NCBI GenBank assembly: GCA_937967455.1
Contig: CALCJK010000011.1
Span: forward strand, 107,924-171,923
Length of the DNA stretch: 64,000 nt
Source: an uncultured bacterium
GTDB lineage: Bacteria > Bacteroidota > Ignavibacteria > UBA10030 > BY39
Reading direction: 5' to 3'
Made by a program: the position numbers and the translations under genes
In this document: piece by piece, positions 10,101 through 18,597 of the stretch
Numbering within the stretch: position 1 is the first letter of the stretch
Layout: every line of letters begins with the position of its first letter
Notes under the pieces: generated by a model
Databases searched by the model: none
What the model saw: only the letters and a program-made list of their open reading frames with translations
What the model was told of the DNA's origin: nothing

Positions 10101-11330
10101 ATGTTAAAGGATTTGTTAAAATATTTTGTAATCTTAATGATTCTAATGTTAACTGGTTGTAATAAGAAGGATATAAAAGTTTACTTAAAGAATCCAATAT
10201 CATTGGAGAGAATTGATGAACCAGTACAAATAAGTTTGGAAAAAATTGACAAAACAGGATTAGATTATTTTAATATTAGTGTTTATGATGGTGATTCAGA
10301 AATTCCATTCCAGATTGAGGATTTAGATATGAATAAGATTCCTGATCATATTACACTTGTATTAAATTTTAAATCTGAAGAAAAAAAGGAAATAAAAATT
10401 TATAATAAACCTACACAAAGCAGTTTTAAGAAACGAACTCAGGCAGAACTCTCCCGGAAATTTGATTATGAATTTAAAAATGGTAAATATTCAGGTGGAT
10501 ATTTTAAAAATATAGATTGGATTCGAGTTCCTGACGGTCACAAAGATCACGATGCGTTGTTTAGATATGAAGGTCCAGGCTGGGAATCAGAAAAAGTTGG
10601 TTACAGATTTTATTTAGACCAGCGAAATAGAATTGATATATTTGGAAAAAAAGTTAATGATTTAGTACTTCAGGAAATAGGATTAAATGATTTGGAGGCT
10701 AAAGATGATTCGTATCATAATATGCAATGGTGGGGTATGGATATATTTAAAGTCGGTAACTCACTTGGTCTGGGATCTATTGCAATGCGTTATAATAATA
10801 AACTTTATACTGTCGAGGAGACTGATAGCGTATATTGTTATATCGAATCTAATGGAGTACTAAGATCTGGTGTAAAGACAAAATATTTTGGTTGGCAGGT
10901 AGGAGAGAACAAATATTATCTTGAAAGTGATTTCTCAATCTTTGCTGGAAGTAGAATGACGAGAGTAAGTTTAATTATTGATCCTGTTCCACCTAATATT
11001 TGTACAGGCCTGGCAAAAGCGGAAAATACAGAATATTTTGAGAGTGAAGATAAACTAAGTAAATGGCAGTATATTGCACTTTATGGGAAACAATCCCTAG
11101 CTGGCGATGACCTTGGTATAGCAATAATTTTTCAAAGAGAGAATCTAATACAAAAATCTGAAGACGATCTGAATTACGTAATTAATTTAAATACAAAAAA
11201 TGGAAAATTGACTTATTATTTTCTTGCTGCATGGCAACAAGAAGTTGATGGAATAAAAAATATTGAGGAATTCAAAAATTACTTGGAAAATATTTTGTTA
11301 GTTTTAAATAACCCTATAGAAATATTGTAA
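10101..11330 (+). CDS. DUF4861-type lipoprotein of pectin loci
   Basis: A 409-residue protein with an N-terminal lipobox (LMLTGCNKK; the cysteine is the likely lipidation site), so it should be anchored in a membrane on the periplasmic side. The remainder fits my recollection of the DUF4861 family, whose members sit in Bacteroidota loci for pectin and rhamnogalacturonan; a domain search would be needed to confirm it. No catalytic motif can be defended from the sequence. It lies 7 bases after the methylesterase gene and just before the hexuronate transporter, so a role in processing or handling pectin oligosaccharides is a reasonable inference, no more. Confidence 0.68.
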   Translation: MLKDLLKYFVILMILMLTGCNKKDIKVYLKNPISLERIDEPVQISLEKIDKTGLDYFNISVYDGDSEIPFQIEDLDMNKIPDHITLVLNFKSEEKKEIKIYNKPTQSSFKKRTQAELSRKFDYEFKNGKYSGGYFKNIDWIRVPDGHKDHDALFRYEGPGWESEKVGYRFYLDQRNRIDIFGKKVNDLVLQEIGLNDLEAKDDSYHNMQWWGMDIFKVGNSLGLGSIAMRYNNKLYTVEETDSVYCYIESNGVLRSGVKTKYFGWQVGENKYYLESDFSIFAGSRMTRVSLIIDPVPPNICTGLAKAENTEYFESEDKLSKWQYIALYGKQSLAGDDLGIAIIFQRENLIQKSEDDLNYVINLNTKNGKLTYYFLAAWQQEVDGIKNIEEFKNYLENILLVLNNPIEIL

Positions 11331-11372
11331 ATGTTTATAAACAAAAACTCAAAAAATAATGAAGGAAAATTA

Positions 11373-12647
11373 ATGCAGGAAACCTTAAATGTAAAACCAA
11401 GGATTGGTCATTACAGATGGACAATCTGTGCTTTATTATTCTTTGCAACAACCATTAATTATATTGATCGACAGGTACTGGGAATACTTGCTCCATTACT
11501 TGAAAAAGAAATCGGATGGAATGAAATAGAATATGGATACATCGTTACCGCATTTCAAGCAGCGTATGCATTGGGTATGTTGTTAGTCGGTAGAATGATG
11601 GATTTACTCGGAACAAAGAGGGGCTACTCAATTTCGGTTTTTGTATGGAGTATTGCGGCGATGGCGCATGCTGCTGCTCGTTCAGCTTTAGGTTTTGGAT
11701 TTGCAAGATTTTTTCTAGGATTAGGTGAATCTGGAAATTTTCCAGCTGCCATAAAAACTGTAGCAGAATGGTTTCCTAAAAAAGAACGTGCACTCGCAAC
11801 TGGAATTTTTAATGCAGGATCAAATGTTGGTGCAATTATTGCTCCACTCGTAGTTCCATGGATAGCCATAACATATGGTTGGCAAGAAGCTTTCATTATC
11901 ACAGGTGCGATTGGCTTTATTTGGATAATATCCTGGTGGATATTGTACGAGATTCCATCAAAACAAAAACGCCTTTCAAAAGCTGAGTATGATTATATTC
12001 ATAGCGATCCTGTTGAACCAATGGAAAAAGTTCCATGGGCTAAATTGTTTACATATAAACAAACCTGGGCATTCGCTATTGGAAAGTTTTTAACCGATCC
12101 TATATGGTGGTTTTACTTATATTGGGTTCCAAAGTTTTTACATCAAAACTATGGACTTTCATTAATGCAAATGGGTCCACCACTGGTTGTAATTTATATA
12201 TCTGCTGATGTTGGTAGTGTTTTCGGTGGTTGGTTATCTTCATTTTTTATAAAGAGAGGTTGGTCAGTGAATAAGGGAAGAAAAATTGCAATGCTAATTT
12301 GTGCAATATCGGTTATTCCAATAGTTTTTGCTTCACAAGCTACTTCCGTTTGGATGGCAGTAGTTTTATTAAGTTTGGCTACTGCTGCACATCAGGGTTG
12401 GTCAGCTAATCTTTTTACAACAACATCAGATATGTTTCCACGACGCGCCGTTGGCTCCGTTGTGGGAATTGGTGGTATGGCTGGTGCAATTGGTGGTATG
12501 TTTATAGCTACAGCAGCTGGTTTCATACTTGAATTAACTAAGAGTTATGTAGCTCTATTCATAATATGCGGTTCAGCATATCTTTTAGCACTGGCAATTA
12601 TTCAACTGTTAGCACCTAAACTTCAACAAATAGAATTAAAAGATTAG
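11373..12647 (+). CDS. MFS hexuronate/sugar-acid transporter, ExuT-like
   Basis: Import of galacturonate or a related sugar acid, probably by proton symport. The 424-residue protein has the 12 hydrophobic segments of the major facilitator superfamily and the N-terminal block INYIDRQVLGIL that is typical of the ACS family containing ExuT and GudP. An in-frame ATG exists 42 bases earlier, directly after the previous stop, but the start chosen here has AAGGA six bases upstream and begins just before the first membrane helix. It sits between the extracellular pectin enzymes and the intracellular uronate enzymes, which fits a monomer importer. The exact substrate is inferred from context. Confidence 0.85.
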   Translation: MQETLNVKPRIGHYRWTICALLFFATTINYIDRQVLGILAPLLEKEIGWNEIEYGYIVTAFQAAYALGMLLVGRMMDLLGTKRGYSISVFVWSIAAMAHAAARSALGFGFARFFLGLGESGNFPAAIKTVAEWFPKKERALATGIFNAGSNVGAIIAPLVVPWIAITYGWQEAFIITGAIGFIWIISWWILYEIPSKQKRLSKAEYDYIHSDPVEPMEKVPWAKLFTYKQTWAFAIGKFLTDPIWWFYLYWVPKFLHQNYGLSLMQMGPPLVVIYISADVGSVFGGWLSSFFIKRGWSVNKGRKIAMLICAISVIPIVFASQATSVWMAVVLLSLATAAHQGWSANLFTTTSDMFPRRAVGSVVGIGGMAGAIGGMFIATAAGFILELTKSYVALFIICGSAYLLALAIIQLLAPKLQQIELKD

Positions 12648-12658
12648 GAGTGTTTATT

Positions 12659-13510
12659 ATGCCAAAAATTTCTTTTGATGATTTGAAAGACAAAGTATGT
12701 GTTATTACTGGTGGTGCTGGTATAATCGGAAAAGCACTTTGCGAAGGTTTAGCTGCGGTTGGAGTAAAAATTGCTGTTTTAGATATTGACCTAAAACTGG
12801 CTACACAAACAGCGCAAACACTGGAGGATCAATTTAAATCAAGTGCAATTGGTTTGGAAGCTAATGTTTTAAGTGTAGAGTCTCTCCAAAACGCAAAAAA
12901 AATAATAAATAAAAATCTTGGTAAAATAAATTTTCTTATAAACTGTGCTGGTGGAAATTCTCCTAAAGCTACAACAAAGGTAGAGTTTATCGAAGAAAGT
13001 AACTTGAAAGATTTAAGTTCCACATTTTTTGGACTTGAATTGGATGGTTTTAAACAAGTTTTTGATTTGAATTTTTTAGGAACAGTGCTTCCAACAATGG
13101 TTTTTGCAACTGATATGATTGAGTCAAAATATGGCTCGATTCTGAATATATCATCAATGAACTCATTCAGACCTCTAACAAAAATTCCTGCATATTCAGC
13201 GGCTAAAGCTTCGATAAATAATTTAACACAATGGTTGGCAGTACATTTTGCAAAAATGAATGTTAGAGTCAATGCTATTGCTCCAGGATTTTTCCTGACT
13301 AATCAAAACAGATTTTTATTAATTGATGAGAGAAATGGTGCATTAACGCCCCGTGGCGAAAAAATTATTTCAGCAACACCAATGGCAATGTTCGGTGAAC
13401 CAGAAGATTTACAAGGTGTCACATTATTTCTCCTATCAGAATTATCAAAGTTTATTACTGGTGTTGTGATTCCAGTTGATGGTGGTTTCAGCGCTTATTC
13501 TGGAGTTTAA
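12659..13510 (+). CDS. uxuB: SDR-family D-mannonate oxidoreductase (fructuronate reductase)
   Basis: NAD(P)H-dependent reduction of fructuronate to mannonate in the cytoplasm. The 283-residue protein has the Rossmann motif TGGAGIIG near the N-terminus and the SDR tetrad residues around SSMNSF and YSAAK. A family-specific insert (PKATTKVEF...STFFGLELDGF) and the block PGFFLTNQNRFLL resemble Bacillus YjmF-type UxuB rather than the shorter KduD. A GTG lies 9 bases upstream, but the ATG used here has GGAG eight bases before it. It follows the transporter by 11 bases. KduD activity on the unsaturated uronate branch is the main alternative. Confidence 0.8.
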   Translation: MPKISFDDLKDKVCVITGGAGIIGKALCEGLAAVGVKIAVLDIDLKLATQTAQTLEDQFKSSAIGLEANVLSVESLQNAKKIINKNLGKINFLINCAGGNSPKATTKVEFIEESNLKDLSSTFFGLELDGFKQVFDLNFLGTVLPTMVFATDMIESKYGSILNISSMNSFRPLTKIPAYSAAKASINNLTQWLAVHFAKMNVRVNAIAPGFFLTNQNRFLLIDERNGALTPRGEKIISATPMAMFGEPEDLQGVTLFLLSELSKFITGVVIPVDGGFSAYSGV

Positions 13511-13579
13511 ATTATGCATTTTAACTTAAAAATATTAAAAAAAAATTAAAATAAAGAAAGGAAAAAAAGGAAATACTCT

Positions 13580-15034
13580 ATGGCAAAAAAAGCAGACATT
13601 GGGTTAATTGGTTTAGCAGTGATGGGCGAAAATCTCGTCCTTAATATGGAAAGTAAAGGATTTACAGTTGCTGTTTACAACAGAACTGTGGAAAAAGTTG
13701 ATAATTTCATCAAAGGAAGAGCAAAGGATAAGAATATCTTAGGCACATATTCATTACAGGAATTAGTAAATGTGCTTGAAAAACCAAGAAGGGTAATGTT
13801 AATGGTTAAAGCAGGTAAACCTGTCGACGACTTTATTGAGCTTCTTCTGCCATATCTTGAAAAAGGTGATATAATTATTGATGGTGGTAATTCACACTTT
13901 CCAGATACAATTCGTCGCACAAAATATCTCGAAAGTAAAGGATTGCTATTTATCGGTACTGGTGTTTCTGGTGGTGAAGAAGGTGCATTACGAGGTCCTT
14001 CCATTATGCCTGGTGGATCACCAGATGCCTGGCAATATGTTAAACCAATTTTTCAGGCAATTGCAGCAAAAGTAGATGATGGTACTCCATGCTGTGAGTG
14101 GGTTGGAAAAGATGGAGCTGGACATTTTGTAAAAATGGTGCATAACGGGATCGAGTACGGAGATATGCAATTAATATCTGAAACTTATCAGATTATGCGC
14201 GAACTTCTGGGTATGAGTGCCGATGAAATGCATGAAGTGTTTAAGAAATGGAACAGCAAAGACCTCAATAGCTATCTCATAGAAATAACAGCTGATATTT
14301 TGGCTTTCAAAGATACAGATGGGAAACCACTTGTAGATAAAATACTTGATACTGCTGGTCAAAAAGGAACAGGTAAATGGACAAGTGTTGAAGCACTTGA
14401 TCTTGGTATACCTCTGACCTTGATTAGCGAGGCTGTATTTGCTCGATGTCTTTCAGCAATGAAAGATGAGCGTGTGGCTGCATCAAAAATTTTAACTGGT
14501 GCAAAAATTAAATTTGATGGTGACAAAGTTCAGTTTTTAAATGATCTGGAAAAAGCTTTATACGCATCAAAAATTGTATCATATGCTCAGGGCTTTACAC
14601 TTATGCGAGCTGCCTCTGAAGAATATAAATGGAATCTAAATTATGGTAACATTGCTCTGCTTTGGCGAAATGGATGTATAATTAGATCAGTATTTTTAGG
14701 TAAAATTAAAGAAGCATTCGATAAAAATCCCAATTTGACTAATTTGATACTGGATCCGTTTTTCAAAGAAAAAATTGAAAATGCTCAGGAATCCTGGCGT
14801 CGCGTTATATCAACTGCGGTTTTAAATGGAATATGGATACCAGCATTTTCTACTGCACTGAATTATTTTGACGGATACAGAGCTGAACACCTTCCAGCTA
14901 ATTTACTTCAGGCTCAACGAGATTACTTCGGGGCACATCAATATGAAAGAATTGATCGTCCTCGAGGTGAATTTTTCCATACAAACTGGACTGGTAGAGG
15001 TGGCGAAACAGCATCAACTGCTTATACAGTATAA
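13580..15034 (+). CDS. gnd: 6-phosphogluconate dehydrogenase, decarboxylating
   Basis: Oxidative decarboxylation of 6-phosphogluconate to ribulose 5-phosphate with reduction of NAD(P)+. The 484-residue length is normal for the long form. The Rossmann motif GLAVMGENL is at the N-terminus, the substrate loop GVSGGEEGALRGPSIMPGG is near residues 125-143, catalytic lysine and asparagine lie in HFVKMVHNGIEYGDMQ, and the C-terminal swap segment has FHTNWTGRGG. The gene has its own strong AAAGGA-rich leader and follows a 69-base gap without an obvious terminator. Its place inside a pectin/uronate run is unusual, because the standard galacturonate route (tagaturonate, fructuronate, mannonate, KDG) does not make 6-phosphogluconate. 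See the finding on a possible mannonate-gluconate shunt. Confidence 0.95.
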   Translation: MAKKADIGLIGLAVMGENLVLNMESKGFTVAVYNRTVEKVDNFIKGRAKDKNILGTYSLQELVNVLEKPRRVMLMVKAGKPVDDFIELLLPYLEKGDIIIDGGNSHFPDTIRRTKYLESKGLLFIGTGVSGGEEGALRGPSIMPGGSPDAWQYVKPIFQAIAAKVDDGTPCCEWVGKDGAGHFVKMVHNGIEYGDMQLISETYQIMRELLGMSADEMHEVFKKWNSKDLNSYLIEITADILAFKDTDGKPLVDKILDTAGQKGTGKWTSVEALDLGIPLTLISEAVFARCLSAMKDERVAASKILTGAKIKFDGDKVQFLNDLEKALYASKIVSYAQGFTLMRAASEEYKWNLNYGNIALLWRNGCIIRSVFLGKIKEAFDKNPNLTNLILDPFFKEKIENAQESWRRVISTAVLNGIWIPAFSTALNYFDGYRAEHLPANLLQAQRDYFGAHQYERIDRPRGEFFHTNWTGRGGETASTAYTV

Positions 15035-15053
15035 AAAAATATTTAATTGAAAT

Positions 15054-16208
15054 ATGAAAATAATCGCTGATAAAAATATTCACTTTGTAGATCAAGCATT
15101 TAAACAGTTTGGTGATGTAGAACTGATTCCAACGACCGAATTTAAAAATGATGTAATTAAAAATGCTGATGTGATTATTGTCCGTTCTGAAGTAAAAGTT
15201 AATCAGAAGCTTCTTGATGGATCAAACGTAAAATTTGTTGGAACGTCTACAATTGGAACTGATCACATTGATCTAAATTATCTTCAAAAGCAAAACATCG
15301 GTTTTGCAAATGCACCTGGAAGTAATTCAAATTCTGTTGCAGAATATGTGGTTGCAGCTCTACTTGAACTTCAGGAAAAATACGATATCGATTTAAATAA
15401 AAAATCAATTGGTGTGGTCGGTATTGGGAATTGCGGAAGCAAAGTTGTTAAGTATACAAAAGCGCTTGGTATGAATGTAGTTCAAAACGATCCACCTTTG
15501 AAAAGATTAACAGGTAATCCCAATTTTGTACCGCTTGATGAGTTAATGAACTGCGATATAATTACGCTTCATGTACCATTAACATATGATGGAGAAGATA
15601 GAACATACCATTTATTTGATCGATCTCGAATATTTAAAATGAAGAGTGGTTCGATTTTGATAAATACATCCCGTGGAGCAGTTGTTGAAACAACTGCTCT
15701 TAAGGATGCACTTTCTTCTGGTCATTTGTTAACCGCAGTAATTGATGTTTGGGAAAACGAGCCTAATATCGATTCTGAACTTCTCGAAAAAGTATTTATT
15801 GGAACACCCCATATCGCTGGTTACTCACTCGATGGTAAAGTCAACGCTATAAAAATGGTTTACCAGGCAGCCTGTAAATATTTTAATCAAAAAATAATTT
15901 GGGATCCATCTCCTGAGTTACAGAAAACAAAATGGCTAGGCAGATTGAAATCAGAAGTAGTCGTCGACATTAAAACTTCACTAAATCAAATTATCAAGAA
16001 CAATTATGATATTCTCGAAGATCATGAGAAAATGGAAATGTTATGTAAGTTACCTAAATCACAACAGGGACTTTATTTCATGACTCTGAGAACTAACTAT
16101 CCGATAAGGAGAGAATTTTTTAATACTAATGTTCGTATTCGTAAGGAGCAATCTGAATTAAAAAATATATTAGAAGCTTTGAATTTTAAAGTTGTTATGT
16201 TGGATTAA
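15054..16208 (+). CDS. PdxB-like D-2-hydroxyacid dehydrogenase
   Basis: NAD-dependent 2-hydroxyacid dehydrogenase of 384 residues. The nucleotide-binding motif GVVGIGNCGSKV, the catalytic arginine in NTSRGAVV, the glutamate in WENEP and the histidine in TPHIAGYSLDGK are all present; the last block is characteristic of erythronate-4-phosphate dehydrogenase (PdxB, pyridoxal phosphate synthesis). The length is close to E. coli PdxB. Its place between 6-phosphogluconate dehydrogenase and a LarA-type epimerase, 3 bases before the latter, suggests that it may instead act on a sugar acid of the pathway. No other pyridoxal synthesis gene is in the window. Annotation as PdxB-like is firm; the substrate is not. 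Confidence 0.75.
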   Translation: MKIIADKNIHFVDQAFKQFGDVELIPTTEFKNDVIKNADVIIVRSEVKVNQKLLDGSNVKFVGTSTIGTDHIDLNYLQKQNIGFANAPGSNSNSVAEYVVAALLELQEKYDIDLNKKSIGVVGIGNCGSKVVKYTKALGMNVVQNDPPLKRLTGNPNFVPLDELMNCDIITLHVPLTYDGEDRTYHLFDRSRIFKMKSGSILINTSRGAVVETTALKDALSSGHLLTAVIDVWENEPNIDSELLEKVFIGTPHIAGYSLDGKVNAIKMVYQAACKYFNQKIIWDPSPELQKTKWLGRLKSEVVVDIKTSLNQIIKNNYDILEDHEKMEMLCKLPKSQQGLYFMTLRTNYPIRREFFNTNVRIRKEQSELKNILEALNFKVVMLD

Positions 16209-16211
16209 AAT

Positions 16212-17480
16212 ATGTTGATAGGAAAAGAAATAGAGAATAATACTTTAAGCATTGAACAAATTTATTCAATATGTGAGGATGCATTTTCTCGGCTTGAATT
16301 AAAGAATAAATCTGTGCTTGTAATAATTCCAGATAACACGCGCCATGCTCCAATAGATTTGTTTTTTAAGCTAATTCATGAATTAATCGGCAAAAAAGTT
16401 AAAACACTTGATTATTTAATTGCAAATGGTACACATCAACCAATGAATGATCAAGAAATCCAAAAATTTATTGGTGTAAGTGAAGTAGATTTTAAAACAA
16501 AATATTGTAATGTTAGAATTTTTAATCATGATCATAGAAGGGAAGAAGATCTGGTTCAGATTGGTAAATTGGATTCAAAAGAGATCGAAAAAATCACAAA
16601 TGGTCTTTTAAAAGAAGAAATTATAGTTAAAATTAATAAAATGGTTCTTGGATATGATCAAATTATTATTGTCAGCCCAGTCGTTCCTCACGAAACAGTT
16701 GGATTTTCGGGTGGTAATAAGTATTTCTTCCCCGGTATTGGTGGATTGGATATAATTCAATCGTTCCATTGGCTTGGTGCTGTGATAACTAATCCTGTTA
16801 TCAACGGTGTCAAGAATACGCCTGTACGAAAAGTTATCGACCGGGCAGCCCAATTCCTTCCTGTTCCAAGGTTATGTTTTGCTTTTGTTGTGGTCGATCA
16901 TGGTCTTGCTTGTCTATATGCCGGAACTACAGAGCAAGCATGGGATAAAGCCGCGGATTGTTCAGCAAAACATCATGTTATTTATGTAAAAAAACCTTAC
17001 AAAAAAATCTTGGGAATTGCATCTGATATATACACTGACTTATGGGTAGCAGGAAAAGTTATGTACAAACTTGAACCAATAGTTGCTGATGATGGCGAGT
17101 TAATTATCTATGCACCTCAAGTAAAAGATGTATCATTTGTACATGAAAAAGCTATTAGAGAAGTTGGCTATCATGTAAGAGATTATTTCTTAAAGCAATG
17201 GGATAAATTCTCAAAGTATTCAAAGTTAATTTTAGCACACTCCACTAATGTGAAAGGTATAGGTAAATTTGAAAATGGTATCGAAAAACCAAGAATAAAG
17301 GTTACACTTGCAACATCAATTCCAGAAGAAGTTTGCAGTCAAATTAATTTAGGTTATTTATCACCCAATTCATTAGATATTGAGAAACTAAAAAGATCTC
17401 AAAATGAAGAATTTTTAGTCGTGCAAGATGCTGGTCAAATTTTATATCGTCTTGAAAATGATGTCTTTAAAATAAATTAA
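16212..17480 (+). CDS. LarA-family nickel-pincer hydroxyacid racemase/epimerase
   Basis: The LarA superfamily inverts the C2 hydroxyl configuration of 2-hydroxyacids using a nickel-pincer nucleotide cofactor; described members act on lactate, malate, phenyllactate and, in one branch, gluconate. The 422-residue protein keeps the key residues at the same spacing as lactate racemase: His108 in NHDHR, His160 in VVPHETVGFSGG, Lys170 in GGNKYFFPG (expected covalent attachment site of the cofactor) and His186 in SFHW; DNTRHAP near residue 41 is also typical. No larB, larC or larE cofactor genes are present. It lies 3 bases after the PdxB-like gene and 20 bases before the sugar kinase. In this setting an aldonic acid (mannonate/gluconate) is the most attractive substrate, which is inference. 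Confidence 0.82.
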   Translation: MLIGKEIENNTLSIEQIYSICEDAFSRLELKNKSVLVIIPDNTRHAPIDLFFKLIHELIGKKVKTLDYLIANGTHQPMNDQEIQKFIGVSEVDFKTKYCNVRIFNHDHRREEDLVQIGKLDSKEIEKITNGLLKEEIIVKINKMVLGYDQIIIVSPVVPHETVGFSGGNKYFFPGIGGLDIIQSFHWLGAVITNPVINGVKNTPVRKVIDRAAQFLPVPRLCFAFVVVDHGLACLYAGTTEQAWDKAADCSAKHHVIYVKKPYKKILGIASDIYTDLWVAGKVMYKLEPIVADDGELIIYAPQVKDVSFVHEKAIREVGYHVRDYFLKQWDKFSKYSKLILAHSTNVKGIGKFENGIEKPRIKVTLATSIPEEVCSQINLGYLSPNSLDIEKLKRSQNEEFLVVQDAGQILYRLENDVFKIN

Positions 17481-17500
17481 AAATAAAACAAGGAGAATAA

Positions 17501-18586
17501 ATGCCAATAAAATTATTAAATAAGAATGATGTTGAATTTGATCTAATCGCTTTAGGTGAATGTATGATCAGGTTGAGTCCTCCCGGTCATCAACGAATTG
17601 AACTAACTCCATATTTTGAAGCATACGCAGGTGGTGGTGAATATAATGTAGCTTATGCTTTAGCAAGATATGGCTTGAGGACTTCATGGGTGTCGCGTTT
17701 GGTTGATAATCCATTGGGGCATTTTATAAAAAATCACGCTTTAACAAGTGGCATGGATATCAGCGAAATTATCTGGGTGCCATATGATGGTGCTGGAAGA
17801 GCCGATAGAATTGGACTTAATTTCACAGAGGTTGGAATTGGTGTGCGTCCAAGTGTAACACTCTATGATCGTGGGCACACTGCAATATCTCATATTAAAC
17901 CCGGTGAAGTTAACTGGAAAAAAATATTCAATGAACGTAAAGCTCGCTGGTTTCATACTGGAGGAATTTTTACTGCGCTCAGTGATTCATGCGCAGAAGT
18001 AACACTCGAAGCTGTAAAAGCCGCTCATGAAGCCGGAACAATAGTTAGTTATGATTTAAATTTCAGAAGCAAACTCTGGTCAAGTAAAAGAGCGATTGAA
18101 GTTACCAGAGGACTAATTCCATACATAGATGTTATTATCGGAAATGAAGAAGATTTTCAGAAAGTACTTGGTTTTGAAGTTGAGGGCGTAGATGAAAATC
18201 TTAAAGAACTTCCAATCGATGCCTATAAAAAAATGGTAAAGAAAGTAGTTACTGCTTATCCTCATATTAAAATTGTTGGAACAACTCTGCGAGAAGTTTT
18301 ATCCGGACTCGTGAATAATTGGTCAGCAATTATGTATTATGAAGGTAACTTTTATGAATCAAGAAAATATCAGAATCTAGAGATTGAAGACCGTGTTGGA
18401 GGTGGAGATGGATTCTGCAGCGGTTTGGTTTTTGGAATTCTAAACGGTATGACTCCACAAGAATCAGTAGAATTTGGTGCTGCTCACGGTGCCTTACTTC
18501 AAAGTACAAGAGGTGATACAAGTATGGTAACTCTGGAAGAAATACTGCATGTTGTAAAAGGTGGGAGTGCTAGAATTAAAAGATAA
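17501..18586 (+). CDS. kdgK: PfkB-family sugar-acid kinase, probably 2-keto-3-deoxygluconate kinase
   Basis: ATP-dependent phosphorylation of a sugar acid. The 361-residue protein begins in the ribokinase fashion (LIALGECMIRLSPPG, then YAGGGEYNVAYALAR for substrate binding) and has the C-terminal catalytic block VGGGDGFCSGLVFG near residue 300, with the catalytic aspartate. The block reads GGGDGF where GAGDAF is usual. Overall it most resembles 2-keto-3-deoxygluconate kinases, which would feed KDPG to an aldolase; no KDPG aldolase is in the window. AAGGAG stands 5-6 bases before the ATG. Gluconate or fructuronate phosphorylation cannot be excluded, since PfkB sugar-acid kinases vary in substrate range. 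Confidence 0.78.
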   Translation: MPIKLLNKNDVEFDLIALGECMIRLSPPGHQRIELTPYFEAYAGGGEYNVAYALARYGLRTSWVSRLVDNPLGHFIKNHALTSGMDISEIIWVPYDGAGRADRIGLNFTEVGIGVRPSVTLYDRGHTAISHIKPGEVNWKKIFNERKARWFHTGGIFTALSDSCAEVTLEAVKAAHEAGTIVSYDLNFRSKLWSSKRAIEVTRGLIPYIDVIIGNEEDFQKVLGFEVEGVDENLKELPIDAYKKMVKKVVTAYPHIKIVGTTLREVLSGLVNNWSAIMYYEGNFYESRKYQNLEIEDRVGGGDGFCSGLVFGILNGMTPQESVEFGAAHGALLQSTRGDTSMVTLEEILHVVKGGSARIKR

Positions 18587-18597
18587 ACATTAGGTTA

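Noticed and set aside
11331..11372. Longer N-terminus for the MFS transporter
   Set aside because: The upstream ATG abuts the previous stop with no ribosome site, while the internal ATG has AAGGA at the right distance and precedes the first helix.
12829..13272. 147-residue frame antisense to the UxuB-type gene
   Set aside because: It lies wholly inside a convincing SDR gene and has no family features, only compositional bias.
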